Assembly (NCBI RefSeq): GCF_001909055.1
Contig: NZ_LVWI01000060.1
Coordinates: 1-50,098, forward strand
Length of the DNA stretch: 50,098 bases
Source of the DNA: Paenibacillus helianthi
Lineage (GTDB): Bacteria; Bacillota; Bacilli; Paenibacillales; Paenibacillaceae
Direction: 5' to 3'
Below are positions 26,110-33,309 of the stretch, one piece after another; the first letter of the stretch is position 1, and the number at the start of each line of letters is the position of its first letter. Below the pieces are notes generated by a model. The model was not told where the DNA came from, did no database searches, and saw nothing but the letters and a program-made list of their open reading frames with translations. A program made the translations under genes and the position numbers.

Positions 26110-26147
26110 AAAAAGGCCACAAAAATATGCCAAGGCATATTTTCGTA
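26110..26147 (-). terminator. riboswitch-controlled intrinsic terminator
   Basis: On the minus strand TACGAAAATATGCC pairs with GGCATATTTTTGTG over 14 positions (two G-T pairs) around a TT loop, followed by GCC and TTTTT (26114-26110). Its whole 5' arm down to 26140 is the 3' strand of aptamer stem P1, so aptamer and terminator exclude each other. Ligand binding should therefore allow read-through. Confidence 0.8.
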
Positions 26148-26207
26148 GCCAGAAATTTACGGTTCCCGGTAGAGACCCTTAAACCAATTATTAAGGATAT
26201 ACGAAAA
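26140..26207 (-). promoter_or_regulatory. purine-type riboswitch aptamer, probable 8-oxoguanine class
   Basis: P1 is TTTTCGTA (written as its plus-strand arm) against TACGAAAA. P2 is CCTTAA/TTAAGG with loop TAATTGG. P3 is CCGGGA/TTTCTGG (one base unpaired) with loop ACCGTAAA, so the loop-loop GG/CC contacts are kept. The core CTCTACC matches the guanine riboswitch J2/3. The base that contacts the ligand edge (position 74 in xpt numbering) is C, but its neighbour 73 is G instead of A, position 48 is C instead of U, and J1/2 is one base shorter. These pocket changes and the linked deaminase point to the 8-oxoguanine variant. Confidence 0.85.
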
Positions 26208-26210
26208 AAA

Positions 26211-26239
26211 GGATTATTCAATTGCTTGCTGAATAACCC
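26211..26239 (-). other. hairpin with T-run between promoter and riboswitch
   Basis: GGGTTATTCA and TGAATAATCC pair over ten positions (one G-T) and are followed by seven T residues on the minus strand. It could end read-through from the GNAT gene upstream. The predicted start of the deaminase transcript lies within its 5' arm, so that transcript would not form it. Confidence 0.45.
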
Positions 26240-26240
26240 T

Positions 26241-26270
26241 ATCATAAGTTAGAGACATGTTTGTTGTCAA
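26241..26270 (-). promoter_or_regulatory. SigA-type promoter of the riboswitch-deaminase unit
   Basis: TTGACA (26270-26265) and TATGAT (26246-26241) are 18 bases apart. The implied start near 26234 leaves a short lead before the aptamer. The remaining 26271-26432 gap shows nothing else. Confidence 0.65.
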
Positions 26271-26432
26271 CATGAGTTAGATAAAATAACACAAGATGAT
26301 TTCTATGCTCAAAAAGGCACGTATTTGATTTCAACACTGTATTTGCGTTATGTTTCCTCCCATTAAATATCTAACCAATGCTTTTTGGTTATCTCTGAAA
26401 TGCCCCCCGGTCGCCCTCTACAGGCTTGTCCA

Positions 26433-26963
26433 TTATTCCACACCGGATGTCAGCACCTTCTCGAACACAGGAAAGTTCGCTGTACGCCCGGGAAAATCCA
26501 CTTCCCCTCTGCGTTCATAGCCTAGAGAAGGATACAGTACCAGAGTCTTATTATTCATAGCATAGGTATCCAGCCGTATACTGGTGTAACCGCTGCTGCG
26601 GGCATACTCCTCGGCGTAAGCAATCAGCTTGCGGGCAATCCCTTTGCCCTGAACCTCAGGATGAACGGCCAGCCGGTGCATAATCAGATTCGGCCCCTTC
26701 ACCTCTAACCAGTCAATCGCTTCATACTGCTCCGCCTGGTTGTTGTCCAGCACAATGATGCCGGCGATGGCAGCCTGATCCACACAGACATATAAGGTGC
26801 CGTCCGCAATGTCCTTCCCAATAACCTCACGGTTCGGGTAAGTATCATTCCATTGGTCACTTCCGCCGTCCTGCATGACCTGTACACATTTGGAAATCAG
26901 TTCCATGATCTCTCCGAGCTCATCTTTTCGTGCAATACGTATCTCATTCCCACTCATGTACAT
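26433..26963 (-). CDS. GNAT family N-acetyltransferase
   Basis: The 176-residue protein opens IRIARKDELGEIMELISKCV and has the acetyl-CoA loop LAVHPEVQGKGIARKLIAYAEEYA followed by IRLDTYAMNNKTLVLYPSLGYE, typical of small-molecule GNAT enzymes. Substrate is unknown. The start at 26963 has AGGAAAGCAGGG upstream; ATG 26957 is equally possible and a longer frame to 27020 has no ribosome site. It is a single gene between the riboswitch unit and the basic-protein operon. Confidence 0.82.
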   Translation of the reverse strand: MYMSGNEIRIARKDELGEIMELISKCVQVMQDGGSDQWNDTYPNREVIGKDIADGTLYVCVDQAAIAGIIVLDNNQAEQYEAIDWLEVKGPNLIMHRLAVHPEVQGKGIARKLIAYAEEYARSSGYTSIRLDTYAMNNKTLVLYPSLGYERRGEVDFPGRTANFPVFEKVLTSGVE

Positions 26964-27059
26964 CCCTGCTTTCCTATCGACTTTTGAACCTGGTAGAGAT
27001 TCTGTTAAGAAGTCTATCATATCCGTGAACGCGATCGATAGTGCAGAGAAATCCGCAAA

Positions 27060-27100
27060 GCTCTATAGAGGCGGCATGCATCCTCCGGCCTCTACAGAGC
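27060..27100 (-). terminator. hairpin terminator of the small-protein operon
   Basis: GCTCTATAGAGGC (27060-27072) pairs with GCCTCTACAGAGC (27088-27100) with one A-C mismatch; a short TTT follows on the minus strand. It is 26 bases after the operon's last stop. Confidence 0.55.
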
Positions 27101-27125
27101 AGCTCATTCTGTGACTCCACGCGGT

Positions 27126-27533
27126 TTAGCCAAGCTCCAGCTTATGCCCGTCCTCGAAGCCCTTGGCGAAACCCGCATCGAACCCCACGTTGTATGCTTC
27201 GGTGTAGCCCTGCTGAAAGGCGTCTCCCGGGGGCGTTTCCGGCGGGACGCCCAAATCCGGGGGGAGCGGCACCACCTGCGGCACGGGCGGAACCTCAATA
27301 GCGGCTACTACCTGTACCGGCGGCTGAATGACTTGGACTTTCCGGACGATCCGGCGGCGGAGTCTTCTTTTTTTGCGCTGCAAGAGACTTCTCTTGGTCT
27401 TGCCTGTCCGGCGGATCAGTCCTCTCCGCGCTTTGCGTAAAGGCCCCTTGCGGACTCTGGCTTTGCGCGACAGCAGTATGCGTCTGCGGGTTCTGCCGCC
27501 CGAACGCAGCTTTCCAAGTTTCTTTATCTTCAT
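27126..27533 (-). CDS. polybasic protein with C-terminal Gly-aromatic repeats
   Basis: The 135-residue protein has three parts. Residues 1-65 are dominated by Arg and Lys (for example RRRILLSRKARVRKG). Residues 66-105 are Pro/Val-rich (VPPVPQVVPLPPDLGVPP). The last 30 follow a four-residue period: FQQGYTEAYNVGFDAGFAKG and onward. No known domain is recognised. The basic part resembles the tails of glycosyltransferases in this window, and the repeat resembles the N-termini of the two CgeB-like proteins. It starts with ATG 27533, sharing ATGA with the gene upstream, after AGGAGGAG. It may be a spore coat or scaffold protein; this is inference. Confidence 0.75.
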   Translation of the reverse strand: MKIKKLGKLRSGGRTRRRILLSRKARVRKGPLRKARRGLIRRTGKTKRSLLQRKKRRLRRRIVRKVQVIQPPVQVVAAIEVPPVPQVVPLPPDLGVPPETPPGDAFQQGYTEAYNVGFDAGFAKGFEDGHKLELG

Positions 27534-27841
27534 CCTTCTACTCCTCCTGTACTCCATGTACTTCTAGAGGTACCGCCTGCGCAAGCCGTACTCAGCCATG
27601 GCGCAGCAGGAATTCCCCGTTTGGGCCGGTGCAGCGAAATACCGGACATCATCCGGCACATCGCGCTTTGATATTGGCTTAGTATCCGGATATTGTCGCT
27701 CAGCTTGCGGGCTGTCAGCTCCGATTGCCCTGTAACCTCGGCTATACTCTCCAGAATGGCCGCAAGTGCAGCCTGACTGCGGGCAATGGAGCGGATCATC
27801 TCGAGCTTGACGGCATGTTCAGAGTGCAGCCCGCCGCTCAT
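27530..27841 (-). CDS. small helical protein of unknown function (paralogue 1)
   Basis: The 103-residue protein is mainly helical (HAVKLEMIRSIARSQAALAA, ILESIAEVTGQSELTARKL) with a basic, Trp/Ser-rich end. The segment AALAAILESIAEV matches QMARILDAERHVAV and NIAMILEAKAVEA in the next two genes, so the three appear to be divergent paralogues. Both ends overlap neighbours by ATGA, giving a tightly coupled operon. No signal peptide, membrane helix or known domain is seen. Confidence 0.72.
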   Translation of the reverse strand: MSGGLHSEHAVKLEMIRSIARSQAALAAILESIAEVTGQSELTARKLSDNIRILSQYQSAMCRMMSGISLHRPKRGIPAAPWLSTACAGGTSRSTWSTGGVEG

Positions 27842-28176
27842 TTGCTATCTTCTCCGAATTCAATGCCGTCACCGGTCATGCCGCCGAATCCCTCGCCGCC
27901 TTCTTCACCGCTGCCCAGCACCGCTTTTAGATTGCTGTACAATCCGTTTTCCAGCTTGGTCAGCCCCTCTACCATTTCCACAATCACCTCGTGAATGGAG
28001 ATGGATTCCTTCAACTGTTCTTCATGGGAGTCGAACGCTCTAGCGTGGATATGATGCTGTGTCCACTGCTTCACTTTTTCCGCTTCCACCGCTTTGGCCT
28101 CAAGGATCATTGCGATGTTCCACTGGATAGTAGCGGACGACTCCAGCATTTGCAGAAAAGCCTTTTCTCTGCTCAT
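27838..28176 (-). CDS. small helical protein of unknown function (paralogue 2)
   Basis: The 112-residue protein has two helical halves: FLQMLESSATIQWNIAMILE then SIHEVIVEMVEGLTKLENGL, followed by a Gly/Glu-rich acidic end (GEEGGEGFGGMTGDG). The acidic tail contrasts with the polybasic product of the last gene in the same operon and could pair with it. It starts after AGGAGGTGGAAG, the strongest ribosome site in the operon. Function unknown. Confidence 0.75.
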   Translation of the reverse strand: MSREKAFLQMLESSATIQWNIAMILEAKAVEAEKVKQWTQHHIHARAFDSHEEQLKESISIHEVIVEMVEGLTKLENGLYSNLKAVLGSGEEGGEGFGGMTGDGIEFGEDSK

Positions 28177-28200
28177 CTTCCACCTCCTGCTCCTTAAGCG

Positions 28201-28509
28201 CTACTCTTCTTCCTGGCCGCCCAGCTCCTTGATGACCCTTCCTACTCCTTCAGCCATCGCCTCTTCCAGATCAGCAATCGCATTCAGGTAAGCAATAATA
28301 TTTTTGTTGACCTGACCCGTGCTCTCCACCAGTCCGCTGAATCCGCCAAAGTCAGGTTCTACATCCGGCAGATCATGGACTATTTGCGACATACGGACGG
28401 CGACGTGGCGTTCGGCGTCGAGAATCCGCGCCATCTGTTCGTGCGTATGGGCCATGTGCTGCAGGACCTTCGTTATTTTACTCTGCACCTTCATGTCTCC
28501 TTTGCTCAA
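28201..28509 (-). CDS. small helical protein of unknown function (paralogue 3)
   Basis: The 102-residue protein begins with the helix ITKVLQHMAHTHEQMARILD, has a middle DLPDVEPDFGGFSGL, and a second helix NIIAYLNAIADLEEAMAEGV, ending in acidic residues. It is the first gene of the four-gene operon. The TTG at 28509 is listed; ATG 28494 is an alternative but lies only two bases from AAAGGAG. No known family is recognised. Confidence 0.72.
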   Translation of the reverse strand: MSKGDMKVQSKITKVLQHMAHTHEQMARILDAERHVAVRMSQIVHDLPDVEPDFGGFSGLVESTGQVNKNIIAYLNAIADLEEAMAEGVGRVIKELGGQEEE

Positions 28510-28613
28510 ACGCCCTGCTACAGCATATGCGGCAGAAGCCCGTGCGGTGCGTGGCTTTACTGTAAGTTAATGGGGAGTAGCGGGTGAAGTGAAGTTTGCG
28601 GGAATGGTAAGTA

Positions 28614-28643
28614 TTGACAAATGTTAAACGGCGAGATTATGCT
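28614..28643 (+). promoter_or_regulatory. SigA-type promoter of the GNAT gene
   Basis: TTGACA (28614-28619) and TATGCT (28638-28643) are 18 bases apart. The promoter covers an in-frame ATG at 28621, so translation must start farther downstream. Confidence 0.6.
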
Positions 28644-28710
28644 GGGGGTGGATTTGAACTTTTTACATAAGAATCTCAGGAAAGGCAACACCGGAACGGA
28701 GGTATTTCTA

Positions 28711-29247
28711 TTGAAAATTGCAAGCGGCCGCGTGGATATACGGCCTTTAACACTGGCTGAGCTATCCCTGGCGGGAGCTCATTATGCCGGACTGGAGCAG
28801 GCGCTGGGCCTGAACCCCAGCGGAACTGAACTGGATGATGAAATGCTGTATGCCATGCAGATCAGACACTCCAAGGTAATGCAGGACCCGCTCAACTATC
28901 CATGGCTGACGAACTGGGCGGTGATTCAGCGGGAAGAGCAGCGCCTGATCGGCTTCATTATCCTCAAAGGGTGTCCAAATGATCAGGGTGAAGTCATTGT
29001 GGGTTATGTCATTCATGAGAGCCACCGCAGACAAGGCTACGCAACAGAGGCAGTGCAGTGTATCTGCGACTGGATCTTCAGCGATCCCCGGGCGCTCTGG
29101 GTCATCGCTGATACCGAAAAAGACAATGCCGCCTCGCACAAAGTGCTTCAGCACCTGGGCGCGCAAAAGCACCGGGAGGCTGATGAGCTGATCTGGTGGC
29201 GGATCGCACGGCCTGCCGCCCAGACTCCGGCAGGGAGCCTGGCCTGA
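28711..29247 (+). CDS. GNAT family N-acetyltransferase
   Basis: The 178-residue protein resembles RimJ/RimL-type enzymes: VDIRPLTLAELSLAG at the start, IGFIILKGCPNDQGEVIVGYVI, the acetyl-CoA loop ESHRRQGYATEAVQCICDW, then DTEKDNAASHKVLQHLGA and a Trp-rich end. The start TTG 28711 follows CGGAGG by eight bases and lies after the promoter; the upstream ATG 28621 is inside the promoter. It could acetylate a protein N-terminus, an antibiotic or a sugar; context does not say. Confidence 0.83.
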   Translation: MKIASGRVDIRPLTLAELSLAGAHYAGLEQALGLNPSGTELDDEMLYAMQIRHSKVMQDPLNYPWLTNWAVIQREEQRLIGFIILKGCPNDQGEVIVGYVIHESHRRQGYATEAVQCICDWIFSDPRALWVIADTEKDNAASHKVLQHLGAQKHREADELIWWRIARPAAQTPAGSLA

Positions 29248-29312
29248 CGAGGACACTGTCGCTGGTTGTGATGCTGCGGGAGAAGTGAAGGCGGCTTGCA
29301 AACCGTGCGCCG

Positions 29313-29430
29313 GTACCGCTGGCCGGGTCCGGCGGCAACAACGGCATTTCTGCTGCTTTGCGTACCGCTGGCCGGCTTCGGCGGCAACAACGGCATTTCT
29401 GCCGCTGTTGGCGTGCCACTGGCCCGACGC
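29313..29430. repeat. tandem hairpin array, type 2 variant (49-bp period)
   Basis: Two full units start GTACCGCTGGCCGG at 29313 and 29362, with a partial third at about 29411. Each contains AACAACGGCATTTCTGCTG or AACAACGGCATTTCTGCCG, the same hairpin core as in the 13.6-kb array. It lies between the GNAT gene and the convergent nucleotidylyltransferase. Confidence 0.7.
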
Positions 29431-29463
29431 AAAAAAACACGCGCCTCACGGCAGCGTGTTTTT
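29431..29463 (-). terminator. terminator overlapping the nucleotidylyltransferase stop
   Basis: On the minus strand AAAAACACGC pairs with GCGTGTTTTT; the T-run continues to 29431. The stop codon of the gene lies in the loop, so the coding end forms one arm of the terminator. Confidence 0.82.
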
Positions 29464-30177
29464 CAGCTTTTCTCCGGCTTCGTACAGAGACTGGAATGTT
29501 CCAGCGTCACTCCACCATTCCTTGAGCACATCGTAACTGAGCCTGCGGTCTGCGGCGTAAATATTGTTCACGTCGGTGATCTCAAGCTCCCCTCTTTGGG
29601 AAGGTGACACGCGCCGGATAATATCAAATACAGCCTCATCGTACATGTAAATGCCGGTTACGCAATACTTTGTCTTCGGATGCTCCGGCTTCTCTTCGAT
29701 GTAAGCAATTAAGCCGGTATTCTGACTGTCGAACACCGGGACGCCGTATCTCCGTGCATCCTCCACCGGTTTCAGCAAGACCTTGGCCGTCCCCTGAGGC
29801 TGCTGCAGATACTGCTTCAGATAAGGTGTCAGATCATCCATGAACAGATTGTCACCAAGCAGCACAACAAACCGCTCACCTGGGAGAATGAATCCTTTTG
29901 CCAGCTCCAGTGCCTCCGCAATGCCTCCGGCAGCCTCCTGAATTTTGTAAGTCAGAGAGACGCCAAACTCTGCGCCGCTGCCTAAAAAATCCGTATATTG
30001 CCCCGCGGACTGCTTGCTGATGACCAGGAGAATATCGGTTATGCCCCCCTGGCGCAATCGGTCTATACCGTAACACACCATGGGATATTTGCCGACCGGA
30101 AGCAAATGTTTGTTCATAAGCCGGGTCAGCGGATATAGCCTTGATCCTGTTCCGCCCGCCAGTATGACTCCTTTCAC
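29446..30177 (-). CDS. glucose-1-phosphate thymidylyltransferase-like (RfbA/SpsI type)
   Basis: The 243-residue protein has the pyrophosphorylase signature MKGVILAGGTGSRLYPLTR with MNKHLLPVGKYPM, then LLGDNLFMDDL (metal Asp), YIEEKPEHPKTKY and GELEITDVNNIY. It matches the short RfbA/SpsI type that makes dTDP-glucose from glucose-1-phosphate, the first step toward dTDP-rhamnose, as in the Bacillus spore-coat polysaccharide operon. No rfbB, rfbC or rfbD partner adjoins here. It follows three GT2 genes in the same direction. Confidence 0.87.
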   Translation of the reverse strand: MKGVILAGGTGSRLYPLTRLMNKHLLPVGKYPMVCYGIDRLRQGGITDILLVISKQSAGQYTDFLGSGAEFGVSLTYKIQEAAGGIAEALELAKGFILPGERFVVLLGDNLFMDDLTPYLKQYLQQPQGTAKVLLKPVEDARRYGVPVFDSQNTGLIAYIEEKPEHPKTKYCVTGIYMYDEAVFDIIRRVSPSQRGELEITDVNNIYAADRRLSYDVLKEWWSDAGTFQSLYEAGEKLKNTLP

Positions 30178-30224
30178 TTACTTTCCTCCTTTTTATCTGT
30201 GGCTTTAGCCTTTGGGTCAACCTT

Positions 30225-30962
30225 TTAGATGAACTGCGCAGGATCTATATTCCATTTGTCCATGAACATCCTGCGGCCCCGTTCGACCAGCTCCTGGAGC
30301 CCGGAGGAGTAGACCTCCTTGAAGCTGGCGCTTCCCTCATGATGCACAAGGCAATTCCCGGCTATCAACAGCCTGTAGCCCCGCAGCCGGGCACGGTAGC
30401 AGTAATCATCGTCCTCATAATGTCCGGGAGAGTACCGCTCATCCAGGAGTCCAATGGTTTCCATCAGCTCTCTTTTCAATAAAAAGCATAAACCGATCAG
30501 CCGTCGTGTTTCACTCCACCCGTGGGACCCTTGAAGACTCACCCGCTCAGCCTCGGCGTGGAATTCAGCAATATCCATATATGTTGTACTTACCTGCTGC
30601 CGCCCGCTGGCGTAATTCGTTACTGGCCCCACGATGCCAATGTCCGGAGCACTGTACAAGGCATGTTTTAAGCGCTCAAGCCAGCCCCTCGGCACAATAA
30701 CGTCATTATTCAGCAGCAGCAGTTCATCGCCTGAGGCCAGCTGCAGTCCCAGGTTACAGGCCACCGGAAACCCCTGGTTTGCCGGAAGTGAAATAAAGGT
30801 CAGTTTATTCTCGCGGCAGTATGCGTCTGTGCCATCCGTTGAAGCGTTGTCGACCACGATTATTTCATAAGCGGATTCAGTATGAGCCTTAATGGATTCG
30901 ACACAGGAGCGCAGCAGGCCGACCCTATTGTACGTAGGAATAATAATACTGGTCATCGTCAT
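30225..30962 (-). CDS. GT2 family glycosyltransferase (rhamnosyltransferase-like)
   Basis: The 245-residue GT-A enzyme has TSIIIPTYNRVGLLRSCVES, VVDNASTDGTDAY, the LLLNNDVIVPRGWL metal motif and the acceptor region GLLDERYSPGHYEDDDYCYR, which is characteristic of WbbL-like rhamnosyltransferases. Together with the RfbA-like neighbour this suggests transfer of dTDP-L-rhamnose. Its start overlaps the previous gene by ATGA. The rhamnose assignment is inference. Confidence 0.87.
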   Translation of the reverse strand: MTMTSIIIPTYNRVGLLRSCVESIKAHTESAYEIIVVDNASTDGTDAYCRENKLTFISLPANQGFPVACNLGLQLASGDELLLLNNDVIVPRGWLERLKHALYSAPDIGIVGPVTNYASGRQQVSTTYMDIAEFHAEAERVSLQGSHGWSETRRLIGLCFLLKRELMETIGLLDERYSPGHYEDDDYCYRARLRGYRLLIAGNCLVHHEGSASFKEVYSSGLQELVERGRRMFMDKWNIDPAQFI

Positions 30963-32122
30963 ATGCTGTTCCTCCAGGCTGCCATTTGCCGCCGCTGCTC
31001 CAGCAGGCTTTCACCGGTGAGCCCCCCGTTTTTGTCGCGGTGGATTAGCACCCGGAGCAGTGCTTCGGCATGGTCACCGGCGATCAGCTGCTCCATGGCA
31101 TTGCCGGCTCCTATGTTTCCCTGGCGGAGACGGTTATGCTTAATGACGTTTACCGTCCCGGCTTTTTCTACCCGCAGCTGCTCTATAATCGAGAGCGCCT
31201 GCGCTTTGGGCGGGACCATCAGCTCACGGTAGCCGATCCGCTCCAAGGCCCGCCGTGACAGGGCATGCGGTACGGCGGTCATCGAGCTGACGCCCAGATC
31301 GCTCCGCCCCAGAACACTGTTCAGATACAGCTTGCAGCGGGTGACATCATCGCATAAATCAAATGAGGGCAGCAGCGAATCCAGATCATTCAGTGCCACA
31401 TCCACCCCACCGTCCACTGCCGCTGCAAAAACGGCCAGCTGCGGCGCAGAGATGACCATATCCCCATCGAGGAACAGCAGGATGTCGCCCCGGCTGAGCT
31501 TAGCCCCAAGTGCCCGGCCTACGTCATGCCCGGCAGATTCCGGGCAGTGCACCACTGTAGCCTGCTTACATAGCCGGGTGTACTTATAACTATCATCCGT
31601 GCATCCATTCAGCACTACGATGATTTCAGCCGGATGCAGCTGCTGCACCTGCTTCAACAGCCCTGGCAGGGTTCGCATTTCATTGCGGGCCGATATAATC
31701 ACCGATAGTGACCCGCCCAATTGCGGCAGCTGGGGCTTTGCTCCCCGGTAGACGTCGGAGCCCCGGGCATTACCTCCCGCCGCAATGTCGTGAAGGGGGC
31801 TGCCTGCCCCCTGACGGATGGAGGCAGGACTGCCTGCGGTGCTCCGGCGGACTGCGGCTCCACCGGCAGCAGCAGATCTGGCCTTCTTGCGCCGGGCGGC
31901 GGAACGGCCTGCCCCCTTTCGGCGGGAAGGTGAAGGTCCCGCTGCTTGGACAAGGGCTGCTGCAGAACTGCCATGGCCAGATGCACCAGGTGCGCCAGCC
32001 CGTGTCTTCCGCACAGCCGGAGCCTGCCGCGCTTTTGCCCTAGAGCTGCGGGAGGAAAGTGCCGCAGATACAGTCGCCTTTTGCCGGGAGCTGGATATAG
32101 CGTCAGGCATCTCGGCTATCAT
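30959..32122 (-). CDS. GT2 glycosyltransferase with polybasic Ala-rich N-terminal extension
   Basis: The 387-residue protein has a GT-A core from about residue 138: LSVIISARNEMRTLPGLLKQ, IIVVLNGCTDDSYKYT, GHDVGRALGAKLSRGD and the metal motif LFLDGDMV. Before it lie about 130 residues of Ala, Arg, Lys, Ser and Gly (such as SRRKGAGRSAARRKKAR) with no recognisable domain, a length unusual for GT2 enzymes. It is paralogous to the next gene upstream in core sequence (SMTAVPHALSR is shared). ATGA overlaps join it to both neighbours. Confidence 0.83.
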   Translation of the reverse strand: MIAEMPDAISSSRQKATVSAALSSRSSRAKARQAPAVRKTRAGAPGASGHGSSAAALVQAAGPSPSRRKGAGRSAARRKKARSAAAGGAAVRRSTAGSPASIRQGAGSPLHDIAAGGNARGSDVYRGAKPQLPQLGGSLSVIISARNEMRTLPGLLKQVQQLHPAEIIVVLNGCTDDSYKYTRLCKQATVVHCPESAGHDVGRALGAKLSRGDILLFLDGDMVISAPQLAVFAAAVDGGVDVALNDLDSLLPSFDLCDDVTRCKLYLNSVLGRSDLGVSSMTAVPHALSRRALERIGYRELMVPPKAQALSIIEQLRVEKAGTVNVIKHNRLRQGNIGAGNAMEQLIAGDHAEALLRVLIHRDKNGGLTGESLLEQRRQMAAWRNSI

Positions 32123-32967
32123 CTCACCATCTCCCTTCGCCGGTTCCCGTCACTGAAGCCTGCTCTTTCGCCTCTGCGCTGAATTACCAAGCCTGCCGCA
32201 TCAAGATGATCCCTGAGGATGACCTCGCGCAACGGATCAGCCCCCGCCCGCTTAGGGCGGATTGCATTCAGCTTACCGACAGGGATCTTATGCACTGCCT
32301 TCACAACCAGGCCGTCAAGCACAGCCTGTGCATGTGCCAGGGGCGGCCGTGACAAGAGGCTGCTTCCCAGATCGGCATACGCTTTGCGGCTGAGTGCATG
32401 GGGCACTGCCGTCATTGAGCAGCCTTTCAGGTCCGGACGGCCCAGGATAATGTTGAGCGCATGCTTGGAGAGCACTACCGGATGCGGGAATTTACCGCGG
32501 ACCGGACCGGAATAATCATTTAGAGCCACATCTGTACCTTGACTGACTGCGGCCACAAAGGGACGCAGCTGTGAGGCAGGAATGACCAGATCACCGTCCG
32601 TGAAAAGCAGCACTTCTCCCTTCGCTGCCTCTGCTCCGATACTTCGGCCCACATCATGTCCGAGCGGCTGCTCGAAGAGAATGACCTGAGCACCCAGTGA
32701 TAACGCAATGTCTGCCGTATGATCAGCAGAGCCATTAACAATAACAATAACCTCACAACGGGGATGGACTCCCCTCGCTCCGGCAATCACCTTGGCAATC
32801 GTTCCTGCTTCATTCATGGCCGGAATGATTACCGACACATAAGGTTCCGGGTGGTTGGCCGCAGCGCGCAGCATGGCAGAACGCACTGGCCGGGGAATCC
32901 TCCGCGTTGGTCGCAAAGCCCGCCGACCCGTGCGGCGGGCAGATGTACGTGTATGCTTCAAGCTCAT
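32119..32967 (-). CDS. GT2 glycosyltransferase with short polybasic N-terminus
   Basis: The 282-residue protein begins with about 35 mostly basic residues (TSARRTGRRALRPTRRIPRP) and then a GT-A core: VSVIIPAMNEAGTIAKVIAG, IVIVNGSADHTADIA, PLGHDVGRSIGAEAAKGE and LLFTDGDLV. The core is paralogous to the neighbour at 30959-32122. It is the first gene of the four-gene operon and starts after AAGGAAGGTGG. Confidence 0.85.
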   Translation of the reverse strand: MSLKHTRTSARRTGRRALRPTRRIPRPVRSAMLRAAANHPEPYVSVIIPAMNEAGTIAKVIAGARGVHPRCEVIVIVNGSADHTADIALSLGAQVILFEQPLGHDVGRSIGAEAAKGEVLLFTDGDLVIPASQLRPFVAAVSQGTDVALNDYSGPVRGKFPHPVVLSKHALNIILGRPDLKGCSMTAVPHALSRKAYADLGSSLLSRPPLAHAQAVLDGLVVKAVHKIPVGKLNAIRPKRAGADPLREVILRDHLDAAGLVIQRRGERAGFSDGNRRREMVR

Positions 32968-33213
32968 CCACCTTCCTTGCAGGACATGGTCTCCGGGCTG
33001 AGGGTTACATCACAGTCTATGTATTATGCTGTCCCGGGTAACGGCAAGTGTCTCCCTCCAGACAGAAATTTGGACAAATGCCCGCTCGCTGCTAAGTCCG
33101 GCTAAGGTATCGTTTGAAGGGAACCCGGGCAGCGGACTTGGACAGCGGCTGCAGCAACCCGAACCAAATTTTCACATAACATCGCGAGTGCCAATCCCTG
33201 GTTCTTCGCCGCG

Positions 33214-33246
33214 CAAAAGGCGCAGCCATTGGCTGCGCCCCCTTTT
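33214..33246 (-). terminator. terminator of the giant repeat-protein gene
   Basis: GGCGCAGCC (33219-33227) pairs with GGCTGCGCC (33231-33239), extended by AAAA/TTTT across a bulge. On the minus strand TTTT follows. The remaining 32968-33213 gap shows no gene. Confidence 0.78.
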
Positions 33247-33309
33247 ACAATAACTTCATCATACTCTGAGATGACCCTGCATTTCCTTAAAGTTCAGCCC
33301 GTCAGCCGA

